From an archaeon (lineage in GTDB: Archaea > Asgardarchaeota > Heimdallarchaeia > Hodarchaeales > S146-22): a DNA stretch of 11,422 nt. The notes below the pieces were generated by a model, which saw nothing but the letters and a program-made list of their open reading frames with translations, searched no databases and had not been told where the DNA came from. Made by a program: the position numbers and the translations under genes. The stretch's first letter is position 1. Every line of letters begins with the position of its first letter. The stretch spans positions 1 to 11,422 of the forward strand of contig JAJRXH010000575.1 of the NCBI GenBank assembly GCA_024276395.1. Direction: 5' to 3'. Below are positions 1 to 5,695 of this stretch, piece after piece.

Positions 1-9
1 AGGAACGCC

Positions 10-390
10 TTATGATGTGGCCGTGCCATGTTCAAGGATTTGAAGCACGACGAAACTTTTGGTCTTTGAAATGGGTCGTGTTTCCCCAATGAGGACCTTG
101 TCACCTTCCTTGGCATCAATGCAAGGCGGATTATGTGCCTTGAATGTCTGGGTTCTTCGTGCATACCTCTTATACTTTGGTATCCTGGCCAAATATTCCC
201 TTTTTATGGTTACCGTCTTGTCCATCTTATCAGAGACAACAATACCCTCGAAAAATTGTCCTCTCACGGATATAGAACCGGTAAAGGGACAATTGGGATC
301 ATCACAAACTTTTGATGGTGTAGGAACGAAGCCTAGGTCTCTTGGCGTTTTTCTAATCTTTTTTCTTGGCATCATTGACACCTTTGACAT
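10..390 (-). CDS. rps17: Small ribosomal subunit protein uS17 (S17P)
   Basis: uS17 is a primary 16S rRNA-binding protein of the 30S subunit with an OB-fold. The 126-residue product has the archaeal/eukaryotic form of the family. A basic N-terminus is followed by CPFTGSISVRG (residues 34-44), the strand pair GIVVSDKMDKTVTIKREY (49-66), a basic KYKRYARRTQTFKAHNP loop (72-88) and GDKVLIGETRPISKTKSFVV (97-115). The start is ATG at 390 with GGAG about 11 bases upstream. A tandem ATG-ATG at residues 6-7, preceded by GGTG, is an alternative that would shorten the protein by 5-6 residues. The gene lies about 50 bases downstream of the RNase P gene, in the normal archaeal order, and was probably part of the same transcript. 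The next gene (uL14 in other archaea) would lie beyond the window edge. Identification is very secure; only the exact start is uncertain. Confidence 0.97.
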   Translation of the reverse strand: MSKVSMMPRKKIRKTPRDLGFVPTPSKVCDDPNCPFTGSISVRGQFFEGIVVSDKMDKTVTIKREYLARIPKYKRYARRTQTFKAHNPPCIDAKEGDKVLIGETRPISKTKSFVVLQILEHGTATS

Positions 391-440
391 TTACTTCTAT
401 TCTCCAATTCGTCTATAGGCTTATTAAACCTCGCGGATGG

Positions 441-1013
441 TTACCATCTCTTGCGAGGGGGTTTAACAAAACGTTCCCATGGACGCCCAATTAGTATTTT
501 TCCATCCATTTTTACGAAAATTTCAGGAGTGGAATCGCTTTGACTCGGAAAGTTTCCATGGTCATGTGTTTCTCGTGATACATGCACGAAAATCGTGATT
601 GATTTCTTCGTGAAGATTCTCATCTTACCAGAGTGTTCTAATGAGAGGTCATGAGCGCAAGAATCAGAGATTAATTGTTTAATGGGTCTTTCACGTTGTT
701 TTTTCTGTTCGTCCAAGTATTTTAATAGGATTTTCTCGGAGAGGTTGAAGATCTCTCTAATGCAGCGCTCATCTAACTTACTTGGAGAGGAAATCCTTCC
801 CTCCAAAAATCTCCAAGAAAGCACCTGAAATGTGTTTCTAGTTTCTTTGAGGATCAGTCCAAAAAACCATTTCCGAGAAGGTTGATGGTAAATTGCGCAC
901 TTGTATCCGACAAGTGGGCAATTAAAAAGATTGAGAAGGGATTTGCGGCTAATGATGTTTGAGGAAACAAGCTTGCGTGTAGTTGTGGGCATTGTTCTTG
1001 ACCTAGTCATCAC
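441..1013 (-). CDS. rnp1: RNase P protein Rpp29 (Pop4/Rnp1), unusually long
   Basis: Rpp29 is a protein subunit of archaeal and eukaryotic RNase P, which removes 5' leaders from tRNA precursors. The Sm-like core is visible but split: LVGYKCAIYHQPSRKWFFG at residues 34-52, LILKETRNTFQVLS at 53-66, KMRIFTKKSITIFVHV at 130-145 and the diagnostic MDGKILIGRPWERFVK at 169-184. The protein is 190 aa, whereas I expect about 95-130 aa for archaeal members. The excess is mainly a charged segment at about 67-129 and a shorter one at 146-163. The position between uL29 and uS17 is the standard archaeal location. The start is GTG at 1013, which overlaps the uL29 stop by four bases (GTGA). An ATG immediately following (1010) is equally possible, and a further ATG is at residue 8. 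Overlap with uL29 implies translational coupling. Identity is secure; the role of the insert is unknown. Confidence 0.93.
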   Translation of the reverse strand: MMTRSRTMPTTTRKLVSSNIISRKSLLNLFNCPLVGYKCAIYHQPSRKWFFGLILKETRNTFQVLSWRFLEGRISSPSKLDERCIREIFNLSEKILLKYLDEQKKQRERPIKQLISDSCAHDLSLEHSGKMRIFTKKSITIFVHVSRETHDHGNFPSQSDSTPEIFVKMDGKILIGRPWERFVKPPRKRW

Positions 1014-1288
1014 GTGACAGTCTCAATGCGGAGACCCTCTTTGGTACGCTTTCGTCGTGACTTTAGTGAACTCTCCCGTGATGCAGCCTCTAGCTGCTGT
1101 AATCGTTGATATGTTTGCAATCGTGCAATTGTTCTCCTCAATGGCTTAAGTTTACCAGCATCCTCGATGGAGCCACCTGCAGCTATCTTTGCCTTTAAAG
1201 TCAAAATTTCAATCCTTAATTCCTTGATTTTTTTATCTATTTCTTCCGGTTTCAATTTTTTTATCTCAGATTTTCTTAGTACAGCCAT
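1010..1288 (-). CDS. rpl29: Large ribosomal subunit protein uL29 (L29P)
   Basis: uL29 is a small helical-hairpin protein near the polypeptide exit tunnel of the 50S subunit. The first helix carries LKPEEIDKKIKELRIEILTLK (residues 12-32). The family signature follows as AAGGSIEDAGKLKPLRRTIARLQT (36-59), matching the archaeal pattern in which a GG/P-type turn leads to RRTIAR. At 92 residues it is about 20-25 residues longer than most homologues. The extra part is a charged, arginine- and lysine-rich tail from about residue 66. The start is ATG at 1288, with a weak purine-rich GAGTGAG upstream and 15 bases between the uS3 stop and this start. Its stop overlaps the start of the RNase P gene. Together these point to one co-translated unit with uS3 and Rpp29. 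Confidence 0.96.
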   Translation of the reverse strand: MAVLRKSEIKKLKPEEIDKKIKELRIEILTLKAKIAAGGSIEDAGKLKPLRRTIARLQTYQRLQQLEAASRESSLKSRRKRTKEGLRIETVT

Positions 1289-1303
1289 CGTGACTCACTC
1301 ATC

Positions 1304-2179
1304 CTAGGATTCCGTTTCGTTTTCGTCTTCTTGCTTACCTTCTTCTTGGTCCTCGATAAAGGAAGCAAGCTCTTCTTCAATATTCTTGGTGTCTTCTGTT
1401 TCAGGGGTAGATTCCGTCATAAGCTCTTCAGCTGAAGCTTCGCGGTCACTTGTTTCTGTTGGAACGCTGACTTCTTCCATTTCAGTGGCTTCCTCTTCAG
1501 CAGCAGCCTCTTCTTCCTTGCGTTGTTCCATTTCTTCACGTAATTGTCGGATTACATCTTCTCGGAAGTAGACTTCATCGGGCATCACAGCATCTGGACG
1601 CATGATTCTCACGTGGATGCCTACTGCACCTTGCTTGCGAATCACGTAGGTGACCGCTTCTTCCACGTACTTTTGTGCTGGATATCCACACTTTGCTACG
1701 AAACCATCACGGAAGATTTCTTGTCGTGCCCTTTGAGATGCCATTCGTCCTTTAATGACGATCTCACATCCTCGTGCTCCAGCGGCCATTATCCTTCTTA
1801 GAAGGGAGTATCCGGCTCTTCGATGGTGAAATCCTCTTTGAATTTGGTTGACCAATCGAGAAGCAGCCACGTAAGGATTGAGAAGTGCATCTGTTTCAAA
1901 ACCTTTTACTTCAATTTGGGGATCATGCAATCCAAATCGCTCAGAAAGCTCTTCTGTTAATTGTCGAACGGATCGGCCTCGTCTTCCAATGACCATTCCG
2001 ACTTTTAATGCACGTACCGTTACTCGGACTCCTAGTGGTGTCCTTTGAAGCACGATTCCTCCATAACCAGCATTTTGTAGTTTATCTCGCAAGTACTCGT
2101 TTACTTGAACGAATTCAATGTTCGTTTTGATGAAATGTTTTACAGTTGAGACTTCTTCTGGCGCTCTTGACGCTGACAC
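1304..2179 (-). CDS. rps3: Small ribosomal subunit protein uS3 (S3P) with long acidic tail
   Basis: uS3 lies at the mRNA entry channel of the 30S subunit. The 291-residue product has the N-terminal helix (HFIKTNIEFVQVNEYL, about 15-30), a type II KH domain with the RNA-contacting IGRRG loop at 64-68, and the C-terminal S3 fold containing SLLRRIMAAGARGCEIVIKGR (125-145). From about residue 207 onward the sequence is almost wholly charged and glutamate-rich, ending in EDQEEGKQEDENETES. Long acidic tails occur in other archaeal S3 proteins, but this one is about 85 residues. The start is GTG at 2179, because AGAGGTG lies about nine bases upstream and there is no internal ATG near the N-terminus. 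uL22 ends 50 bases upstream and uL29 starts 15 bases downstream. Identification is secure. Confidence 0.97.
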   Translation of the reverse strand: MSASRAPEEVSTVKHFIKTNIEFVQVNEYLRDKLQNAGYGGIVLQRTPLGVRVTVRALKVGMVIGRRGRSVRQLTEELSERFGLHDPQIEVKGFETDALLNPYVAASRLVNQIQRGFHHRRAGYSLLRRIMAAGARGCEIVIKGRMASQRARQEIFRDGFVAKCGYPAQKYVEEAVTYVIRKQGAVGIHVRIMRPDAVMPDEVYFREDVIRQLREEMEQRKEEEAAAEEEATEMEEVSVPTETSDREASAEELMTESTPETEDTKNIEEELASFIEDQEEGKQEDENETES

Positions 2180-2229
2180 GTGAGTGCACCTCTTTAGTTT
2201 CTACCTACCCTTTTTATTCATTCTTTTCT

Positions 2230-2700
2230 TCATTTTTGTTGAACTTCTTCAACGACTAATTCAATGTGGACCAATTGTTGTACCTTGGGAGAACTGCGGC
2301 CAAAGGCACGGGGCATAAATCCCACGCGCTTTCGTCCTCTCATTGCGGCAGCATGGATGATTTTTAATTTTTCATCGTCTAATCCTTTGAAGGCCGCGTT
2401 CTCCTTGACTTGTTTTAACAAGTGGATGATTTCGCGACAGGTCTTTACTGGATATCGTCCTGAGGGCCATCCTCGCAAGTCCGAACGGTGCCCGACTTTC
2501 TTGCGATGTCGCTTGAATGGAATGGACTTTTTTAGGGCCATGACTTCTTCCAAGTATTCGATGGCATCATCGACATACATGCCTTTGATGGCCCGACACA
2601 CTTCTCGGGCATGTTTCGGCGATACGGTCAAGTTTCTTCCAGTAGCCACTGCCGTGGTATCGGGATCTAATCCTTTGATTGATAACTTGTATCGTGGCAT
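2230..2700 (-). CDS. rpl22: Large ribosomal subunit protein uL22 (L22P)
   Basis: uL22 binds all domains of 23S rRNA and its beta-hairpin lines the exit tunnel. The 156-residue product has the archaeal/eukaryotic form: MPRYKLSIKGLDPD at the start, the helix following VSPKHAREVCRAIKG (27-40), VDDAIEYLEEVM (43-54), PFKRHRKKVGHR (61-72), and MPRAFGRSSPKV (129-140), the tunnel-loop signature. I start it at ATG 2700 because GGAGG lies nine bases upstream. The same reading frame extends to a TTG at 2715, but that start would place the ribosome-binding site inside the coding sequence. The uL22 start is 360 bases from the uS19 stop, an unusual gap for this cluster, and a separate promoter is plausible there. 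Identification is secure. Confidence 0.97.
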   Translation of the reverse strand: MPRYKLSIKGLDPDTTAVATGRNLTVSPKHAREVCRAIKGMYVDDAIEYLEEVMALKKSIPFKRHRKKVGHRSDLRGWPSGRYPVKTCREIIHLLKQVKENAAFKGLDDEKLKIIHAAAMRGRKRVGFMPRAFGRSSPKVQQLVHIELVVEEVQQK

Positions 2701-3060
2701 TTGATGAGCCTCCAAATTTCAGCCTATTTGTTATTCTTTACTTGTTACTCCGACCTTTTTTGTTTCCATTCAATTAACCATCAAGTCATTTTCTGGTTTG
2801 GTCAGAGCATTCATCTTCTCGTGTTATTTTATTTATATTCATTCAGGCACGATTGTAAGCAGCATTAATTATCATGATGATGAAAGGAATGGTCTTGTCA
2901 TCTTTGATGTTGATGACTGATGAAACAAATCGTAAATGGTAGATGCGAGTGAACACGTGATGAATGAGTGACTGGTTTAGTTGATGAATGAAGGAGGGAT
3001 ATGACGGACACACGAAACTAAAGTGAGCAGATACCCCCTTCAATTGTCATGTGCCAGCCA
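2701..3060. other. 360-base gap between uS19 and uL22, no supported gene
   Basis: In most archaea uS19 and uL22 are adjacent or overlapping; here they are 360 bases apart. A minus-strand open frame at 2843-3043 has no family resemblance, no ribosome-binding site and a shadow-like composition, so I do not call it. The region holds a TATA-like element on the minus strand near 2831-2840. On the plus strand it also has a run of box-C-like RTGATGA motifs at 2874-2987. It may be a long leader for uL22 or hold a small RNA; the sequence alone does not decide this. Confidence 0.6.
2826..2840 (-). promoter_or_regulatory. Candidate TATA box for uL22 and downstream genes
   Basis: Read on the minus strand this is GAATATAAATAAAAT, a good match to an archaeal TATA box. 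A start site about 25 bases downstream would give a leader of about 100 bases before the uL22 ATG at 2700. It would let uL22-uS3-uL29-Rpp29-uS17 be transcribed apart from uS19. The call rests on sequence match only. Confidence 0.4.
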
Positions 3061-3465
3061 TCACTTGAGTGGAACATAGCGACTGCTTCGGGTGGCTTTC
3101 ATTCCAGGATCACCGTGTCGTACTAGCTTGCACGTTGGTGCAAATTCTCCCAAAAAGAATCCTATTTTTTCTGGTGTGATTTCCACTGGAATGTATTCTT
3201 TGCCATTGAACACGTGAATGGTGACTCCAATCATATCTGGCAAGATCACGAAATCGCGACAATGCGTTCTAAGGGGCTTGTTTTTAGGCCACTCACCACG
3301 CTTGTAAGCCATGATTTTTTGATAGAGCTTCAAGTGTTCGTATGTGTTCATTCGCTTCAAGGATCGTCGCTTGCGACTAGGAAGTAGTTTCATGAGTTCA
3401 TCTCGAGACATCTGTTGTAATTCTTCTAACGTGTAACCGCGATAGGTAAATACCCGACGAGACAT
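3061..3465 (-). CDS. rps19: Small ribosomal subunit protein uS19 (S19P)
   Basis: uS19 sits in the head of the 30S subunit near the A-site tRNA and the inter-subunit bridges. The 134-residue product is of the archaeal/eukaryotic type. An N-terminal extension YRGYTLEELQQMSRDELMKLLPSR (8-31) resembles eukaryotic Rps15. The core THCRDFVILPDMIGVTIHVF (67-86) follows, then VEITPEKIGFFLGEFAPT (94-111), and the C-terminus VRHGDPGMKATRSSRYVPLK (115-134), close to the eukaryotic SSRFIPLK ending. The start is ATG at 3465 with GAGGTG about eight bases upstream. It is the first gene of the cluster in this genome: the region upstream holds a possible promoter and then a tRNA gene on the other strand, not uL2. 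Identification is secure. Confidence 0.97.
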   Translation of the reverse strand: MSRRVFTYRGYTLEELQQMSRDELMKLLPSRKRRSLKRMNTYEHLKLYQKIMAYKRGEWPKNKPLRTHCRDFVILPDMIGVTIHVFNGKEYIPVEITPEKIGFFLGEFAPTCKLVRHGDPGMKATRSSRYVPLK

Positions 3466-3512
3466 GTACCACGCACCTCAACTTTCGTCTTCTTTTGTAA
3501 GTTTTCTCCATA

Positions 3513-3522
3513 TCTTATATTG
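3513..3522 (-). promoter_or_regulatory. Candidate TATA box for the uS19 transcript
   Basis: On the minus strand the sequence reads CCAATATAAGATATGG, containing the TATA-like AATATAAG. It is about 50 bases upstream of the uS19 ATG. This leaves a leader of about 25 bases that contains the GAGGTG ribosome-binding site, normal archaeal geometry. Confidence 0.45.
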
Positions 3523-3827
3523 GCTAATGATCTTTTCTTTTTTGTCTATCTGTTCATCTAATGTCAAATTTCCATCTTTGCGCCAACTTGATGAGGACAA
3601 TCCATTAAGGACTTTACCAAATAGAAATTAGAATGATATACTTTACTTCTCTGTCGATTTTTTGCAATGGTTTCCATCTAATGGGAAGCCGCTCCAATGA
3701 ATCACCAATTTTCGAATTCACTTGCACGGTCTTTAGCGTTTAAACACTACTTTTTTAAGCATTAAATATCATCCGAAATGCTACATGACATCCGTGTCAC
3801 GCCCTCTATTTTTCCACGGTGAAAATG

Positions 3828-3839
3828 TTTTTTATTAAT
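3828..3839 (+). promoter_or_regulatory. Candidate TATA box for tRNA-His
   Basis: TTTTTTATTAAT is centred about 38 bases before the tRNA. That fits a start site about 10-15 bases upstream of the mature 5' end. It is an AT-rich match, but not a perfect one. Confidence 0.35.
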
Positions 3840-3872
3840 GATATAGAGAGAGACATATGGAGAAAAATCTGT

Positions 3873-3946
3873 GGCGACCGTGGTGTAGCCCGGTAGCACA
3901 ACGGATTGTGGCTCCGTTTGGAGGGGTTCAAATCCCCTCGGTCGCC
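3873..3946 (+). tRNA. trnH: tRNA-His (anticodon GTG), G-1 encoded
   Basis: A complete cloverleaf folds. The acceptor stem GCGACCG (3874-3880) pairs with CGGTCGC (3939-3945). The D-arm is GTG...CAC. The anticodon stem ACGGA/TCCGT (3901-3905/3913-3917) holds loop TTGTGGC with anticodon GTG at 3908-3910. A four-base variable loop follows, then T-stem AGGGG/CCCCT around loop TTCAAAT (3927-3933). The base before the acceptor stem is G (3873) and the discriminator at 3946 is C, so the histidine-specific G-1:C73 pair, the main identity element for histidyl-tRNA synthetase, is encoded in the DNA. CCA is not encoded (CTCA follows). There is no intron. The tRNA stands 101 bases upstream of rpoP on the same strand. 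Confidence 0.97.
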
Positions 3947-3949
3947 CTC

Positions 3950-3960
3950 ACTTCATTTTT
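3950..3960 (+). terminator. Short T-tract after tRNA-His
   Basis: The tract ACTTCATTTTT begins a few bases beyond the discriminator base. Archaeal polymerase can terminate at such T-runs, but this run is only five long. Read-through into rpoP, which lacks a clear TATA box of its own, remains possible. Confidence 0.35.
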
Positions 3961-4047
3961 CGCGATAATTCGTTCTGACTTGTCAGGTAGTGGTGATTTT
4001 TCGCTCTTTTGATGAGAGAATCATGTTAGTTGGAGGAAGTCAAGTCA

Positions 4048-4194
4048 ATGACTGAATATGTTTGTCAGTGGTGTGGGAACACCATCACGCAAGAAGATCT
4101 TAAGTCGTTGCCAGGTACGAGGTGTACTCATTGTGGACATCGTATTTTGCTGAAAAAACGTCCAGCGACGATCAAGACCAAGAAAGCCATTTGA
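4048..4194 (+). CDS. rpoP: DNA-directed RNA polymerase subunit P (Rpo12/Rpb12-like)
   Basis: This is the small zinc-ribbon subunit of archaeal RNA polymerase, the counterpart of eukaryotic Rpb12, which bridges the Rpo3/Rpo10/Rpo11 platform and the second-largest subunit. The product is 48 residues. It has two CxxC-type knuckles, CQWCG (6-10) and RCTHCGHR (25-32), followed by ILLKKRPATIKTKKA, the characteristic basic RILxKKRP tail of the family. The start is ATG at 4048 with GGAGG at 4032-4036, a spacing of 11 bases. The length is normal for archaeal RpoP. It lies between tRNA-His and aIF1, all on the plus strand. Identification from the zinc pairs plus the KKRP tail is firm, despite the small size. 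Confidence 0.93.
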   Translation: MTEYVCQWCGNTITQEDLKSLPGTRCTHCGHRILLKKRPATIKTKKAI

Positions 4195-4221
4195 TCGATT
4201 CCTTCAGTAGGAAATGAACAA

Positions 4222-4293
4222 ATGACAGAAAACTTTAAAATGAAATACGACCAACTCATTGTTGAGGATGTTATCCTCACGGAGAAAATATGA
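4222..4293 (+). CDS. Possible 23-residue small ORF downstream of rpoP
   Basis: A short ORF from ATG 4222 encodes MTENFKMKYDQLIVEDVILT plus EKI, acidic and without a recognisable domain. It is in the same reading frame as rpoP, 27 bases beyond the rpoP stop. It has a weak AGGA about nine bases upstream. Its stop overlaps the ATG (4290) of another 18-codon ORF through ATGA, the geometry of coupled genes. This may be chance: the ORFs are very short and have no known relatives that I recognise. It fills the 199-base gap between rpoP and aIF1 and is listed only as a candidate. Confidence 0.2.
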   Translation: MTENFKMKYDQLIVEDVILTEKI

Positions 4294-4393
4294 AGCGCAT
4301 TCAACTTGATGGCATGCGTCCATCTCATTTTAGGCATAGACCATAAAATATTATTGCTTGAATAACTAACATCACTAATGATGAGGAGAAGCT

Positions 4394-4705
4394 ATGAGCC
4401 AAGAAGTGTGTAAAGTATGTGGTTTGCCCAAGGAATTTTGCGTGTGTAGTGATATCGTTCTTGAAACGCAATCGACCATTAAAATATACGTGGAAAAGAG
4501 GAAATGGGGTCGTGAAGTAACTGTTATTTCTGGGATAGATCCGCAGCTTGATCTAGATAAGCTGGCGAAGAAGTTGAAGAAGAAGCTGGCCACGGGTGGC
4601 ACGGCAAAAGATGGGAAAATTGAACTTCAAGGCAATCACAAGTTTGCAATTAAGGATTTGCTGATTAAAGAAGGATTTTCTGAGGAGAACATTGAGGTGC
4701 AATGA
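4394..4705 (+). CDS. sui1: Translation initiation factor aIF1 (SUI1/eIF1 family)
   Basis: aIF1 binds the 30S subunit near the P site and enforces start-codon selection. The 103-residue product begins with a small cysteine motif, CKVCGLPKEFCVC (residues 6-18, CX2CX6CXC), commonly seen at the N-terminus of archaeal aIF1 and likely to bind zinc. The SUI1 fold follows: IKIYVEKRKWGREVTVISGID (29-49), LAKKLKKKLATGGTAKDG (58-75) with the conserved basic GGT loop, and ELQGNHKFAIKDLLIKEGF (77-95). The start is ATG at 4394, with GAGGAG about six bases upstream. In some archaea a SUI1 gene sits inside the ribosomal cluster between uL29 and Rpp29; here that position is empty and the gene stands on the opposite strand behind rpoP. 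Identification is secure. Confidence 0.96.
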   Translation: MSQEVCKVCGLPKEFCVCSDIVLETQSTIKIYVEKRKWGREVTVISGIDPQLDLDKLAKKLKKKLATGGTAKDGKIELQGNHKFAIKDLLIKEGFSEENIEVQ

Positions 4706-4806
4706 AGAAGTTGCGAGATCCATCCATCTTTTGAATTATTGATTTCATTCATCTTGGTTTGAGAAAGAAAAAATCTTGAATCAAAGAGAAAACGAAGGGA
4801 TATGGC

Positions 4807-4868
4807 TATTTTTATGTGTTTAAATTCTTCATTTTTTTGATTTTTTGTTGTTTTTGTCCAATTTTTGT
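4807..4868 (+). terminator. T-rich terminator after aIF1
   Basis: Starting about 100 bases after the aIF1 stop there are successive T-runs of 5, 7, 6, 5 and 5 bases (for example 4832-4838 and 4841-4846) with no stem of note. Clusters of T-runs without a hairpin are the usual intrinsic terminators of archaea. This one probably ends the tRNA-His/rpoP/aIF1 transcription unit. Confidence 0.65.
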
Positions 4869-4936
4869 TCATTCAATGGTTCTTTTAACAATGGTACTTA
4901 AATTCCCCTATCTGGGATGGGATCTTGAGGAGTGAA

Positions 4937-4969
4937 ATGATAAAGTGTTCGTGCAATTCGTGTCATTAA
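4937..4969 (+). CDS. Candidate upstream ORF, MIKCSCNSCH
   Basis: An ATG at 4937 lies four bases after GAGGAG and opens a ten-codon frame reading MIKCSCNSCH, then TAA. It is about 35 bases downstream of a TATA-like element and 90 bases upstream of the membrane protein start. The peptide has three cysteines and a terminal histidine in ten residues, a density unlike the neighbouring proteins. It could be a regulatory leader peptide, a metal-binding micropeptide or chance. An in-frame TTG four codons earlier would overlap the ribosome-binding site. Confidence 0.3.
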   Translation: MIKCSCNSCH

Positions 4970-5058
4970 ATCTTTGAGTGATAGCTTGAAACAGATGAAG
5001 GAATGCGGATGGATTTATCTGGTTAATTAATGATGTTTCATCAACCATTGGAAGGATC

Positions 5059-5589
5059 ATGCTCATGACAAAAAAAGAGAATACTCTTGTAGTCAAGAAA
5101 CTTGGCATGGAAGAACTAAAGGATTTATTACTTCTTGCAAGTGTCGGTGTCTTCGTGGGGCTCTCCTTGGTAGTTTTCCTGTGGTTATTTTTTATGATAA
5201 GTGCGGCCTTGTCTGGGTTACAATTGCTTTGGAATTTACTTTATTATCTTCCTGCAGTAATTGGGGGTCTTCTCGGAGGAACTTGGTATTTTGTGGATGA
5301 ATTGAAGCGACGGACGCTCTTGTCGGGGGGTTCAGTCGTTGATGAGAATTCAAGTGAGCTTCCAACAACTGACGCGGTTGGGGATTCTTCTCATCGACGA
5401 GAGCAAATGTTAGTGTTTCTTGGTGTGAGAAAGATCTGGGATCTTTATTTTTACTTGTTTATCATCACAGCCATCACGTATTTCTTGGAGTTACTTTCCG
5501 AGGGACTACCCATCTATTTGTTATATTTTATCGTTGCTTGCGCTTGGATTGCCTTGATTACCTATCACGTGCTCCATTCAGTGTTATAA
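5059..5589 (+). CDS. Four-helix membrane protein of unknown function
   Basis: I do not recognise this 176-residue protein. Four hydrophobic segments long enough to span the membrane are visible. The first two form a pair at about 23-51 (LLLLASVGVFVGLSLVVFLW) and 54-78 (LLWNLLYYLPAVIGGLLGGT); the second pair is at about 127-147 and 150-172. Between the pairs lies a hydrophilic loop of about 45 residues (80-125), rich in Ser, Asp, Glu and Arg. The short N-terminus is lysine-rich. There is no signal peptide cleavage motif and no catalytic motif. The start is ATG at 5059 with GGAAGG just upstream; an ATG two codons on (5065) is the alternative. The gene stands alone on the plus strand between two long non-coding stretches. 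A T-rich tract follows at 5632-5647. Confidence 0.8.
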   Translation: MLMTKKENTLVVKKLGMEELKDLLLLASVGVFVGLSLVVFLWLFFMISAALSGLQLLWNLLYYLPAVIGGLLGGTWYFVDELKRRTLLSGGSVVDENSSELPTTDAVGDSSHRREQMLVFLGVRKIWDLYFYLFIITAITYFLELLSEGLPIYLLYFIVACAWIALITYHVLHSVL

Positions 5590-5631
5590 TCATGAATTGC
5601 GAGATGTAATTTAAATAAGAAATACTAGGCA

Positions 5632-5647
5632 TTCTTTCTTTTTCTTT
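5632..5647 (+). terminator. T-rich terminator after the membrane protein gene
   Basis: TTCTTTCTTTTTCTTT begins about 42 bases beyond the membrane protein stop. Pyrimidine tracts of this kind, without a hairpin, fit archaeal intrinsic termination. Confidence 0.5.
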
Positions 5648-5695
5648 AAAGATCTTCTTGTTGTCATGCCAGTGAAATCAGCACCGATTCATTTA

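Larger units (their letters stand above)
3466..3872. other. Divergent intergenic region between uS19 and tRNA-His
   Basis: These 407 bases separate the minus-strand ribosomal cluster from the plus-strand tRNA. No open frame with family resemblance was found; the longest on the minus strand that I translated is about 37 codons and has no recognisable features. It should hold both outward promoters: one candidate for uS19 near 3513-3522 and one for the tRNA near 3828-3839. The middle, about 3560-3780, shows nothing I can interpret. Confidence 0.6.
4706..5058. other. Intergenic region between aIF1 and membrane protein gene
   Basis: These 353 bases hold the T-rich terminator of the upstream gene. 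A TATA-like TACTTAAAT follows at about 4890-4901. A ten-codon ORF with its own ribosome-binding site lies at 4937-4969. The last 90 bases before the membrane protein gene show no further structure that I can support. Confidence 0.6.

Noticed and set aside
2843..3043. Minus-strand frame of 66 codons between uS19 and uL22
   Set aside because: It has no family resemblance and no ribosome-binding site, and its composition is rich in His, Ile, Phe and Ser, as expected from reading the GATGA-rich plus strand backwards.
4048..4293. Stop-codon read-through or selenocysteine at the rpoP TGA (4192-4194), since the frame stays open to 4291
   Set aside because: The rpoP product ends normally in its basic tail for the family, and no insertion element or conserved extension is visible.
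4128..4337. Minus-strand frames opposite rpoP and aIF1 (also 4375-4602 and 4636-4872)
   Set aside because: They are antisense shadows of rpoP, aIF1 and the T-rich terminator, whose plus-strand products are clearly recognised.
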